This document shows positions 42,027 to 49,240 of a DNA stretch of 49,240 nt, one piece after another. The notes beneath the pieces were generated by a model that saw only the letters and a list, made by a program, of their open reading frames with translations, was not told where the DNA came from and did not search any database. Each line of letters begins with the position of its first letter. Within the stretch, counting starts at the first letter, position 1. The stretch lies in IMG/VR virus record IMGVR_UViG_3300046002_002531, positions 1-49,240 of that record. One strand, 5' to 3'. Made by a program: the position numbers and the translations under genes. This stretch comes from a virus.

Positions 42027-44590
42027 ATGAAAAAGAATTAGACCAGAGGATCGAAGCCCTTGCTAATGCATCAGAAAAAGCACGAGCTCAAATGGAGATC
42101 TATGCAGATGTTGCTAAAAAAATGAATCTCTCTGGGGTTGAAGCCAAGAAAAAGATATTAGAGTTAGCAGGTGGTGTTGATAAATTCAATAGTACGATGA
42201 AAAAATCGGCTGTTGAAATCAAAAAATCTATGGATGATCTTAAAAAGAGCATCAACAAAGGCGAAGTTAGTGCCGAAGAATTATCAGACCAATTAAATAC
42301 TCTCAGAGACGAAGTTAATAAAACGTCAGATCAAGGTAAAAAGCAAGCTCTACTTGATGCCAAGGCTGATCTTGAAGCACTAAATGCTCGTAATAAAGCT
42401 CATGCAGCATTAAAAGACAGCATGTGGAACATGGCTGGGGTACTAACTGTTGGTGCCGCTAATGCATTTAAAGGTGCAACTACTACAGCACTACGCGGTG
42501 GTGATTCATTTGACGTAGCTACATCGATGATGACTGCTGGTGTTGATCTAGTTAACACTGCCAATCAAGGTAGCGCAAACGCTTTGAAATCGTTTGGTGC
42601 TGCAACAGCTGGTGCCGGCGGCAATGTAGGTAAATTTGGCATTGGTGCCACAATCGCAGGTGAAGCACTAGGTGCATTAAGCAATACAGTATCCGAACTA
42701 GCTAAAGCAGGTATTGGGTTTATGCTTGCACAAACTAAGGAACTAATCGCTGGGTTCCAATCGATGTCAGCAGTTGGAGCAGTATATAGTGGTGGTATGA
42801 TCAGCATGACCGATACTGCATTAAGTGCCGGTATGAAATTAGAACAGTTTTCTAAAGTAGTTGTTCAAAATAGAGATACTTTTGCAAGATCGGGTCTTGG
42901 AGTAGCAGAAGGCAGTAAACGTATGGCTGCTGCTATGCAAAAAGGCGGCGATGCAGCACGTAACGGAATGTTTGCTCTGGGCATGGGCTTAGAAGAACAA
43001 GCCGATGCGTATGCAACAACAATGGCTATTATGGCTGGTCCTTCGAGAAGACTAAATGCATCAAACGAACAAATAGCAGCACAGACTCAAGAATATGCAA
43101 AAAATATGAAAGTGCTGTCTGATCTAACCGGAGAAGATACAAAATCTAAGCAAGAAAAACTTCGCCAAGATAACGATACATTAGCATTCCAACAGATATT
43201 AGATGGCAAATCGGCTACTGAACAAGCACGCATCAATGATGCGATGATGAACATGAATGCTGATCAGCAACGAGCATTCCGTGAAAATATGATTTACGGT
43301 AGTGTTATTAGTAAAGACCTTGCTATAGCACAAGCAACTAATAGAGGCATTGCTGAGTTTAATACTAAAACATTTAAAGCAGCACAAGATGGCACACTGT
43401 CTGCGGAACAAACAGCTCGATTACAAAAAGACACTATGCAATCGACCCACGATGCTGCAATGGCAAATAAAGGCATGGCAATGGCAACTAGTGCCGATGC
43501 GCAAGCTGCAAGTGCTATAAATTTAAGAGCAACTCAATATTCAGCAAATTTTGCAAAATCCGAAGAAGAAAGAGCTAAAATAGCTGCTGAACAAGCCGCA
43601 GGAGCAAAAGGCGCAGGCGGCGTAGCTGTTGAATTAATGGCACAACAACAAGAAATGGCAGTAAGAATGCAAGCAATTGCATTAACCCATTTAGATTCAT
43701 TTAGTACAGCTCTTCAAGCATCATACGAAGCTGCCTTTAAAGCTGTAGAATCATTAGATAGTTTAGCTACAATGGTTGAAAACAATCCGTGGAAATCTTT
43801 ACTACTTTCATTGGCGGCACCAATTCTTGGAGTGTTGCAACTAGTAGGTCCGTCGTTGCTTAAAGGACTAAAAGGTATGCCAGGTGGTATAGGCGGCCCA
43901 GGCGCAGGTGGATACGATAAAGATGGCCGTTATCGTGATGCCTCGGGTAAATTTGCCAAAGCTCCTACTGCATCATCTGCTCTTAGCAGTGCAAAGACGT
44001 TTGGAAAATTTGGTGGTATTGCTGGTGCAGTATTTGGAACTGCTATGGCCGCAAGTGATATCTACGATACAGAAAATGATGCAACATTAACCAAAGGTCA
44101 AAAACGCGAAAAAGAAGGCGGTATAGTTGGTAGTGCCGCATTAGGCGCCGGTGGAGCTTGGGGTGGTGCCACAGCTGGTGCCGCATTAGGTACACTAGTA
44201 GCAGGACCAGTGGGTACAGTAGTTGGCGGGCTAATAGGCGGAGCATTAGGATACTGGGGTGGTAGTGAAGGTGGCGAGAAATTAGGCAAAGCCATTATGA
44301 AAGACGAGTCTGCTGCAAGCACAGTTGCAGCAGCTGCTACCGGAGCAACTACTCAATCAACTGCACCTAAACCGTTGACTAGTGTGTCAGCACAACAGTT
44401 AGCCGCTGAACAGGCAAAATTACATAGTATACCGGCTACTAATGCTGAAGCACTTAAAAAAGCTATGGAAAAACCTTCTGCTACTGCTAATCCAGCAGAA
44501 CAACAACAAATTACTCTGTTGCAAAGTATTTTAACTACAATGCAAAAAAATAATGCTATATCGTCAGGAATATTGCAGAACAGCTATTAA
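42023..44590 (+). CDS. Tail tape-measure protein
   Basis: An 855-residue protein that starts with about 130 residues of charged coiled coil (ELDQRIEALANASEKARAQM). Ala/Gly-rich helical segments follow, including MWNMAGVLTVGAANAFKG and IGATIAGEALGALSNTVSEL. Hydrophobic stretches lie at about 590-620 (SLLLSLAAPILGVLQLVGPS) and about 705-755 (GIVGSAALGAGGAWGGATAG, ALGTLVAGPVGTVVGGLIGG). This is the usual layout of tape-measure proteins, which set tail length inside the tube and are ejected with the DNA, the hydrophobic parts probably entering the inner membrane. T4 gp29 has 590 residues, so a longer tail is possible. It lies beside the gp26-like assembly genes and upstream of the portal. Confidence 0.8.
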   Translation: MDEKELDQRIEALANASEKARAQMEIYADVAKKMNLSGVEAKKKILELAGGVDKFNSTMKKSAVEIKKSMDDLKKSINKGEVSAEELSDQLNTLRDEVNKTSDQGKKQALLDAKADLEALNARNKAHAALKDSMWNMAGVLTVGAANAFKGATTTALRGGDSFDVATSMMTAGVDLVNTANQGSANALKSFGAATAGAGGNVGKFGIGATIAGEALGALSNTVSELAKAGIGFMLAQTKELIAGFQSMSAVGAVYSGGMISMTDTALSAGMKLEQFSKVVVQNRDTFARSGLGVAEGSKRMAAAMQKGGDAARNGMFALGMGLEEQADAYATTMAIMAGPSRRLNASNEQIAAQTQEYAKNMKVLSDLTGEDTKSKQEKLRQDNDTLAFQQILDGKSATEQARINDAMMNMNADQQRAFRENMIYGSVISKDLAIAQATNRGIAEFNTKTFKAAQDGTLSAEQTARLQKDTMQSTHDAAMANKGMAMATSADAQAASAINLRATQYSANFAKSEEERAKIAAEQAAGAKGAGGVAVELMAQQQEMAVRMQAIALTHLDSFSTALQASYEAAFKAVESLDSLATMVENNPWKSLLLSLAAPILGVLQLVGPSLLKGLKGMPGGIGGPGAGGYDKDGRYRDASGKFAKAPTASSALSSAKTFGKFGGIAGAVFGTAMAASDIYDTENDATLTKGQKREKEGGIVGSAALGAGGAWGGATAGAALGTLVAGPVGTVVGGLIGGALGYWGGSEGGEKLGKAIMKDESAASTVAAAATGATTQSTAPKPLTSVSAQQLAAEQAKLHSIPATNAEALKKAMEKPSATANPAEQQQITLLQSILTTMQKNNAISSGILQNSY

Positions 44591-44592
44591 GC

Positions 44593-44600
44593 TATAAATA
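44593..44600 (+). promoter_or_regulatory. Exact TATAAATA late promoter before portal
   Basis: CTATAAATACACTATCG, an exact T4 late consensus, 25-32 bp upstream of the portal ATG and six bases past the tape-measure stop. AAAGAGAAT serves as the ribosome-binding site. Confidence 0.75.
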
Positions 44601-44624
44601 CACTATCGTAAAGAGAATATAACT

Positions 44625-46340
44625 ATGTCATGGAAAAAGCACTTCCGAACTGCAAACACTGGCGGACAACTAAGTCCAATTAGTGGAATTAACAATTCTG
44701 CAGATCCGAGCTATCGTAACTATCAAAGCCAATTGCCCGAAGTGTATATTGGCCATCCAAATCGTACTGAGCGTTACAATCAGTATGAACAAATGGACAT
44801 GGACAGTGAAGTTAATGCTGCTCTTGATATTATTGCAGAATTCTGCACACAGCCAAATACAGAAAATGGCACAGGCTTTGATTTATTCTTTAAAGAAAAA
44901 CCAACAGACAACGAAGTTAAACTACTTAAAGATCAACTGCTACAATGGGTTAATCTAAATCAATTAAACAAACGTCTATTTAAACTTGTACGTAATACAT
45001 TAAAATATGGTGATCAAGTATTCTTACGTGATCCAGAAACATTTAAATTATACTGGACAGAAATGGGCAGTGTAATCAAAGTTATTGTTAACGAAGCAGA
45101 AGGCAAAGAGCCAGAACAATACGTAATTAAAAATCTTAATCTTAACTTTCAAAACTTAACTGCGACAGCATTAAGCTCGAGCGATACCTACACAAATCAC
45201 CCGCAACAAGGTGGTAGCGGTGGTTCCGGTTCATACGTACAACCAAATGTTCCGTATAGTGGCGGTTCACGCTTTAGTCATGCGCAAAACGAAGCAGTGC
45301 TAGATGCAGAACATGTAGTGCATATTAGTCTAACAGAGGGCTTAGATGTAAACTGGCCTTTTGGTACTAGTATTCTTGAAAGCATATTTAAAATCTTTAA
45401 ACAAAAAGAACTGTTAGAAGACGCTATTATTATCTATCGTGTACAACGTGCACCGGAACGTCGTGTATTTAAAATTGACGTAGGTAATATGCCCACACAC
45501 ATGGCCATGGCCTTTGTGGATCGTATTAAAAATGAAGTACATCAACGTCGTATACCTACACAAACAGGTGGCGGACAAAATATGATGGATGCTACTTACA
45601 ATCCATTAAGCACAAATGAAGACTTTTTCTTTCCAGTAACCGCAGAAGGTCGTGGATCAAGCGTTGAGCCATTACCAGGCGGTAGTAACTTAGGTGAAAT
45701 TACAGACTTACGTTTCTTCACTAACAAAATGTTCCGTGGCTTGCGTATTCCTAGCAGCTATTTGCCCACGGGCAGTGATGACAGTTCATCTACATTTAAC
45801 GACGGTAAGTCGACTACAGCACTAATCCAAGAATGGCGTTTTAATCAATATTGTATGCGTTTACAAACTATGATAGTTGAAAAACTAGACAACGAGTTTA
45901 AAATGTTCATGCGTTGGAGAGGCATTAACATTGATGGTCAGCTATTTGAATTGCGCTTTAATGAACCACAAAACTTTGCCAAATATCGCCAAGCAGAAGT
46001 AGATGCGGCACGTATACAGGCATTTACATCATTGGAGCAAACACCTTATCTAAGTAAACGTTTCCTATTAGAGCGTTATTTAGATCTGAGCGAAGAAGAA
46101 ATGCAACGTAACAGTGATTTATGGGATGAAGAGCATAACGAAACTCCTGGTGTGGCTGATACTGATGCTGGATTACGTGCAGTTGATGTTACACCAGCTG
46201 GAATTGAAAGTGACATGAGTAATTTAGAAATGCCTGATTTAACTGCAGAACCAGCTCCAGGAGTAGAACCAGGTGCATTACCTGCAACAGGAAATCAGCC
46301 AGCAGTACCAGTAACACCTACAGCACCTCCAGGTTTATAA
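44625..46340 (+). CDS. gp20: Portal protein gp20
   Basis: A 571-residue protein, near the 524 of T4 gp20. Conserved portal blocks: YEQMDMDSEVNAALDIIAEF near residue 54, LFKLVRNTLKYGDQVFLRDP near 117, then HISLTEGLDVNWPFGTSILE, KELLEDAIIIYRVQRAPERR and DVGNMPTHMAMAFVDRIKNE, and FFFPVTAEGRGSSVEPLPGG leading to RGLRIPSSYLP. The dodecamer at one capsid vertex starts prohead assembly, is the DNA entry channel and later joins the neck. The C-terminal 70 residues (EPAPGVEPGALPATGNQPAV) are Pro/Ala-rich and probably flexible. It opens the capsid cluster with its own late promoter. Confidence 0.95.
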   Translation: MSWKKHFRTANTGGQLSPISGINNSADPSYRNYQSQLPEVYIGHPNRTERYNQYEQMDMDSEVNAALDIIAEFCTQPNTENGTGFDLFFKEKPTDNEVKLLKDQLLQWVNLNQLNKRLFKLVRNTLKYGDQVFLRDPETFKLYWTEMGSVIKVIVNEAEGKEPEQYVIKNLNLNFQNLTATALSSSDTYTNHPQQGGSGGSGSYVQPNVPYSGGSRFSHAQNEAVLDAEHVVHISLTEGLDVNWPFGTSILESIFKIFKQKELLEDAIIIYRVQRAPERRVFKIDVGNMPTHMAMAFVDRIKNEVHQRRIPTQTGGGQNMMDATYNPLSTNEDFFFPVTAEGRGSSVEPLPGGSNLGEITDLRFFTNKMFRGLRIPSSYLPTGSDDSSSTFNDGKSTTALIQEWRFNQYCMRLQTMIVEKLDNEFKMFMRWRGINIDGQLFELRFNEPQNFAKYRQAEVDAARIQAFTSLEQTPYLSKRFLLERYLDLSEEEMQRNSDLWDEEHNETPGVADTDAGLRAVDVTPAGIESDMSNLEMPDLTAEPAPGVEPGALPATGNQPAVPVTPTAPPGL

Positions 46341-46360
46341 TATTTTAGGTAAATAATATT

Positions 46361-46585
46361 ATGAATCTACTTGAAATATTTAATTCTGAATTAGTGCAAC
46401 AGCACCAGACTGAAAAAGAGGATAACACTCCTTTAAAGTTGTCTGATCTGCGTAAAACTAAATTAACATTAACACAGTTGCATCGTTTACGTATTATGAA
46501 TGATGTACGTAGATTAGAAAAAGAGCAAGATTTAGAACGAGTAAGATCACAATACAAACCGGCGGAAGTTGCTCCACTGGGGTAG
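46361..46585 (+). CDS. Small protein between portal and prohead core genes
   Basis: A 74-residue charged helical protein: NLLEIFNSELVQQHQTEKED, then LRKTKLTLTQLHRLRIMNDV and RRLEKEQDLERVRSQYKPAE. It lies where T4 has the small prohead core proteins gp67/gp68, and its Arg/Lys/Glu-rich helices would suit a core component, but the sequence is too short to assign. AGG lies 15 bases upstream of the ATG and a GTAAATAA string sits just before the start; other small genes here have the same arrangement. Confidence 0.65.
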   Translation: MNLLEIFNSELVQQHQTEKEDNTPLKLSDLRKTKLTLTQLHRLRIMNDVRRLEKEQDLERVRSQYKPAEVAPLG

Positions 46586-46642
46586 TTATCAACAAGAATC
46601 AATCAAAAAACACGCATTTAACTTCAATTTTTCAATAAACCA

Positions 46643-46650
46643 GTAAATAA
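46643..46650 (+). promoter_or_regulatory. Late promoter-like motif (GTAAATAA)
   Basis: CAGTAAATAATATTACAGAG lies 63-70 bp upstream of the prohead-core ATG. A 13-base palindrome, TTACGT-A-ACGTAA (46664-46676), follows in the leader and could be an operator or hairpin. The gap 46586-46712 holds no gene. Confidence 0.35.
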
Positions 46651-46712
46651 TATTACAGAGATATTACGTAACGTAAATCTCACCTAGACAGACACAATTT
46701 AAGGAGTTCTTT

Positions 46713-47501
46713 ATGAACAAGTATGAACAGTTAATAGAACACATCATTAATGATGAAACTGATAAGGCTCGCGAATTATTCCACAACATCGTTGTTGAGA
46801 AATCACGTGACATTTATGAAAGCCTAATCGACGAAACAGATTTAGACGAAGTAGGCGGAAACAAAGTACAAGGTTACATGGATGAAGTTACTATCGATGA
46901 ACAAGGTATCAGCGAAGAAGATGAAGAAGGCGCTGGCGAATTTGAAATGGACAGCGATGACAGCGAAATAGAAAACGATTTCGACAACTCAGGTGATTTA
47001 GATTCACATGAAGAAGAGCACGGCGACGTTGAAACACGTGTTGATGATTTAGAGTCAGCATTAGACGAACTTAAAGCTGAATTTGATGCTTTAATGGCTG
47101 GCGAAGAAAACGAACCAGAGCATGCTGATATGTTTGGCGGCGAAGAAGAAGCGCCAGCTGAATTCATGGAAGCTGAAGAATGTGACACAGAAGAAGACGA
47201 AGAAGAAGAAGTTGAAGAATCTATCGTTCGTGAATATGTAGAAAAAGTAGCTGCTCCATCAAATACTGAAGGTGCTGACAACAAACAATCTACAGTAGCT
47301 AAGAAAAATGATATGGGCGGTTCATCTGCTAACATCGTACGCGGTGGTACAGAGAACGGTGGTACAGTTAAAAAACCAACAGTAAATAACATGGGTAATA
47401 TTAATGTTCCTGGTGGTAAAGCTGGTAATGCATTTGCTAAGAAAGAAAAAGCACCTGCTGCACAAGCACCAACAAGTACAAATAGTCCAGTAGCAAAATA
47501 A
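46713..47501 (+). CDS. Acidic prohead core protein (gp67/gp68-like)
   Basis: A 262-residue protein with a clear AAGGAG site seven bases before the ATG. The first 45 residues form a helix (NKYEQLIEHIINDETDKARE, LFHNIVVEKSRDIYESLIDE), the part that is conserved in related phages. Residues 60-170 are extremely acidic (EEDEEGAGEF, CDTEEDEEEEVEESIV) with a short coiled coil (RVDDLESALDELKAEFDALM). The C-terminus is Lys/Asn/Gly-rich and disordered (KKEKAPAAQAPTSTNSPVAK). Placed between portal and prohead protease, this is expected to be a scaffold-core component that the protease degrades before DNA packaging. T4 gp67/gp68 are shorter, so equivalence is functional rather than demonstrated. Confidence 0.7.
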   Translation: MNKYEQLIEHIINDETDKARELFHNIVVEKSRDIYESLIDETDLDEVGGNKVQGYMDEVTIDEQGISEEDEEGAGEFEMDSDDSEIENDFDNSGDLDSHEEEHGDVETRVDDLESALDELKAEFDALMAGEENEPEHADMFGGEEEAPAEFMEAEECDTEEDEEEEVEESIVREYVEKVAAPSNTEGADNKQSTVAKKNDMGGSSANIVRGGTENGGTVKKPTVNNMGNINVPGGKAGNAFAKKEKAPAAQAPTSTNSPVAK

Positions 47502-47515
47502 TTTAGGATACTACA

Positions 47516-48157
47516 ATGGCTTCATACTTAAAAGAAAACTTAACCTTTGACAATGCTAGAATGGAAATTCTGACAGAAGATAGTCATGACGGTAAAGGTA
47601 AGAATCTTTATATGAAAGGCATATTCATTCAAGGTGGCGTTAAAAACCACAACGAACGAGTGTATCCAGTAAATGAAATTAGCAATGCCGTAACAAACAT
47701 TAATGAACAAATCAAGGGTGGCTACAGCGTCTTAGGCGAAGTAGATCACCCAGATGATTTGAAAATTAATTTGGACCGTGTAAGTCACATGATTACAGAT
47801 ATGTGGATGGACGGTCCTAACGGCTTTGGTAAATTAAAGGTTCTCCCTACTCCAATGGGTAAGTTAGTAGAAACAATGTTGGAAAGTGGAGTTAAACTTG
47901 GTGTTAGTTCTAGAGGTAGCGGCAACGTTAGCGAAAGTAACGGCCAAGTGAGTGACTTTGAAATAGTCACAGTAGATGTAGTTGCGCAACCTAGTGCTCC
48001 TAATGCATACCCAACAGCGATTTACGAAGGACTGTTGAATATGCGTGGCGGACACAAGGTATTCGAAATGGCAAAAGAAGCTAGCGCAGATCAAAAGGTA
48101 CAAAAATATTTAAAAGAGCAGGTTACACGCTTGATTAAAGATTTAAAATTAAAATAG
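47516..48157 (+). CDS. gp21: Prohead core protease gp21
   Basis: A 213-residue serine protease, the T4 gp21 size (212). Catalytic His78 lies in GEVDHPDDL and the nucleophile in GVSSRGSGNV (Ser131/132), the herpes-protease-like arrangement of the phage prohead proteases; the segment FEIVTVDVVAQPSAPNAYPT completes the fold. The enzyme is activated in the assembled prohead and cuts scaffold and capsid proteins after Glu. TTAGGATACTACA precedes the ATG. It lies 14 bp after the acidic core gene and nine bases before the scaffold gene, so all three are in one transcript. Confidence 0.95.
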   Translation: MASYLKENLTFDNARMEILTEDSHDGKGKNLYMKGIFIQGGVKNHNERVYPVNEISNAVTNINEQIKGGYSVLGEVDHPDDLKINLDRVSHMITDMWMDGPNGFGKLKVLPTPMGKLVETMLESGVKLGVSSRGSGNVSESNGQVSDFEIVTVDVVAQPSAPNAYPTAIYEGLLNMRGGHKVFEMAKEASADQKVQKYLKEQVTRLIKDLKLK

Positions 48158-48166
48158 GAGATCAGT

Positions 48167-49240
48167 ATGTTAACAGCTATCAAGCCATTGTTAGATAGTG
48201 GCATCATTAACGAAGATACTCAAGCAGCTATTACCGAAGCTTGGGAATCACAAATTAATGAGGCTCGTGAACAAGTTCGTGCAGAATTGCGCGAAGAGTT
48301 TGCAGGTCGCTACACTCATGACAAACAAGTAATGGTTGAAGCTCTAGACAAAATGGTTACTGAAAGTCTTACTGCCGAACTTAATGAGTTCGCCAATGAG
48401 AAACAAGCTCTTGCAGAAGACCGCGTGAAATTTAAACGTCACATGGTTGAAAGCGCCAGCAAATTTAACAACTTTTTAGTTAATAAATTAGCTGAAGAAA
48501 TCAAAGAATTACGCACAGATCGCAAAGTTCAAAACGAAGCAACTGCTAAGTTAGAAAAATTTGTTATCAAAGCGTTAGCTGAAGAAATCAAAGAGTTCGA
48601 TGCTGACAAGAAAGCAGTTGTTGAAACTAAAGTTAAACTAGTAGCAGAAGCTAAAGAAAAATTAGCAAAACTACAAGAAGCTTTTGTTGCACGTTCAGCT
48701 AAACTTGTTAAAGAATCAGTAGCACAAAATCTAGGCACAGAACTGACCCAATTAAAAGAAGACATCCAAAGTGCTCGTGAGAACATGTTTGGTCGTCGCT
48801 TATTCGAAGCATTTGCTAGCGAATTCTCAGTAACTCATTTAAATGAGAACAAAGAAATTGCTAAATTGCATCAAACTATTGAAGCTGTTAAAGCTGATTT
48901 AGCTGAAAGCAAAAAAGTAATTGCGGAAAAACAAGCATTAGTTGAGTCAAAAAACCGTGAAGTACGTGTAATTACTGAAAGTGTTAACCGTAAGGACACA
49001 CTTAATGGATTACTAAAAACATTAAATAAAGAGAAAGCCGGCGTAATGGCCAGCCTACTCGAAGGTGTGCAAACAGCAAAATTGCAATCTGCATACGACA
49101 AGTATCTACCAGCAGTTTTAAACAATTCACAAGCACCGGTAAAGGCTGAAAAGTCTGTACTAGCTGAGAGTCGTGTAGAAGTAACTGGTGATAAATCTGC
49201 TAAAACAGTAAATTTAGAAACCAACAACAACGTTGTTGAA
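48167..49240 (+). CDS. gp22: Prohead scaffold protein gp22 (C-terminus beyond window)
   Basis: An open frame from ATG 48167, after TAGGAG, to the right edge: 358 residues visible without a stop. T4 gp22 has 269, so this version is longer. The sequence is almost entirely charged helix (QINEAREQVRAELREEFAGR, KFNNFLVNKLAEEIKELRTD, KLEKFVIKALAEEIKEFDAD), with a conserved central ARENMFGRRLFEAFASEFSV. These are the signs of the main scaffold core that fills the prohead and is degraded by gp21. The C-terminal third ends in Ala/Ser/Asn-rich sequence. Major capsid protein gp23 would be expected immediately downstream. Confidence 0.9.
   Translation, partial: MLTAIKPLLDSGIINEDTQAAITEAWESQINEAREQVRAELREEFAGRYTHDKQVMVEALDKMVTESLTAELNEFANEKQALAEDRVKFKRHMVESASKFNNFLVNKLAEEIKELRTDRKVQNEATAKLEKFVIKALAEEIKEFDADKKAVVETKVKLVAEAKEKLAKLQEAFVARSAKLVKESVAQNLGTELTQLKEDIQSARENMFGRRLFEAFASEFSVTHLNENKEIAKLHQTIEAVKADLAESKKVIAEKQALVESKNREVRVITESVNRKDTLNGLLKTLNKEKAGVMASLLEGVQTAKLQSAYDKYLPAVLNNSQAPVKAEKSVLAESRVEVTGDKSAKTVNLETNNNVVE

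Noticed and set aside
46874-47392. 172-codon Ser-rich reading frame on the minus strand
   Set aside because: It is the complement of the acidic GAA/GAT-rich core gene; a Ser-rich product is what such sequence gives by chance.

Overview
The window is a contiguous piece of a tailed-phage genome of the T4-like (contractile-tail myovirus) superfamily. It is AT-rich and densely packed, with few gaps over 100 bp, and carries the T4 morphogenesis cassette: baseplate hub and wedge, tape measure, portal, prohead protease and scaffold, plus the gp46/gp47 recombination nuclease and the gp55 late sigma factor. Protein style (GVLF/GQLWWD-type fibres, a twitch-type radical SAM protein, an Hc1-like basic protein, very long baseplate genes) resembles T4-like phages of aquatic alphaproteobacteria and cyanobacteria more than enterobacterial T4. 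The host cannot be named from the sequence.

Layout. (1) 1-32852, minus strand, read right to left: tail-tube-cap-like gene, gp53-like wedge, hub protein, gp5-like spike with a C-terminal muramidase-like domain, gp25, gp6, a 4504-residue protein in the gp7 position, a gp8-position protein, two paralogous fibre proteins and one more fibre-like protein. After a terminator follows a tightly overlapped block of glycosyltransferase-like and SGNH-hydrolase-like genes. (2) 32978-40224, plus strand: gp55, radical SAM, gp47, a sulfotransferase-like gene, an SGNH-like gene, gp46, an Hc1-like basic protein and a GIY-YIG-like protein. (3) 40225-40901: about 680 bp without a convincing gene. It starts at a good sigma70-type promoter and is rich in complementary segments; I read it as a candidate large structured non-coding RNA and consider it the most novel item here. 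(4) 40902-41971, minus: a gp26-like hub assembly protein and a small coupled partner. (5) 42023-49240, plus: tape measure, portal, a small protein, an acidic prohead-core protein, prohead protease, and scaffold protein cut by the window edge. The major capsid gene would be expected next.

Control. A TATAAATA-like motif (often ATAAATACA), matching the T4 late promoter recognised by gp55 with the sliding clamp, recurs 20-40 bp upstream of most structural genes on both strands. Two copies form a nearly perfect palindrome between the divergent gp26-like and tape-measure genes. Three sigma70-like promoters (before gp55, before gp47 and before the non-coding region) look like early or middle host-polymerase promoters. 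The logic is the usual one: host-type promoters drive gp55 and recombination genes, and gp55 then turns on the virion genes.
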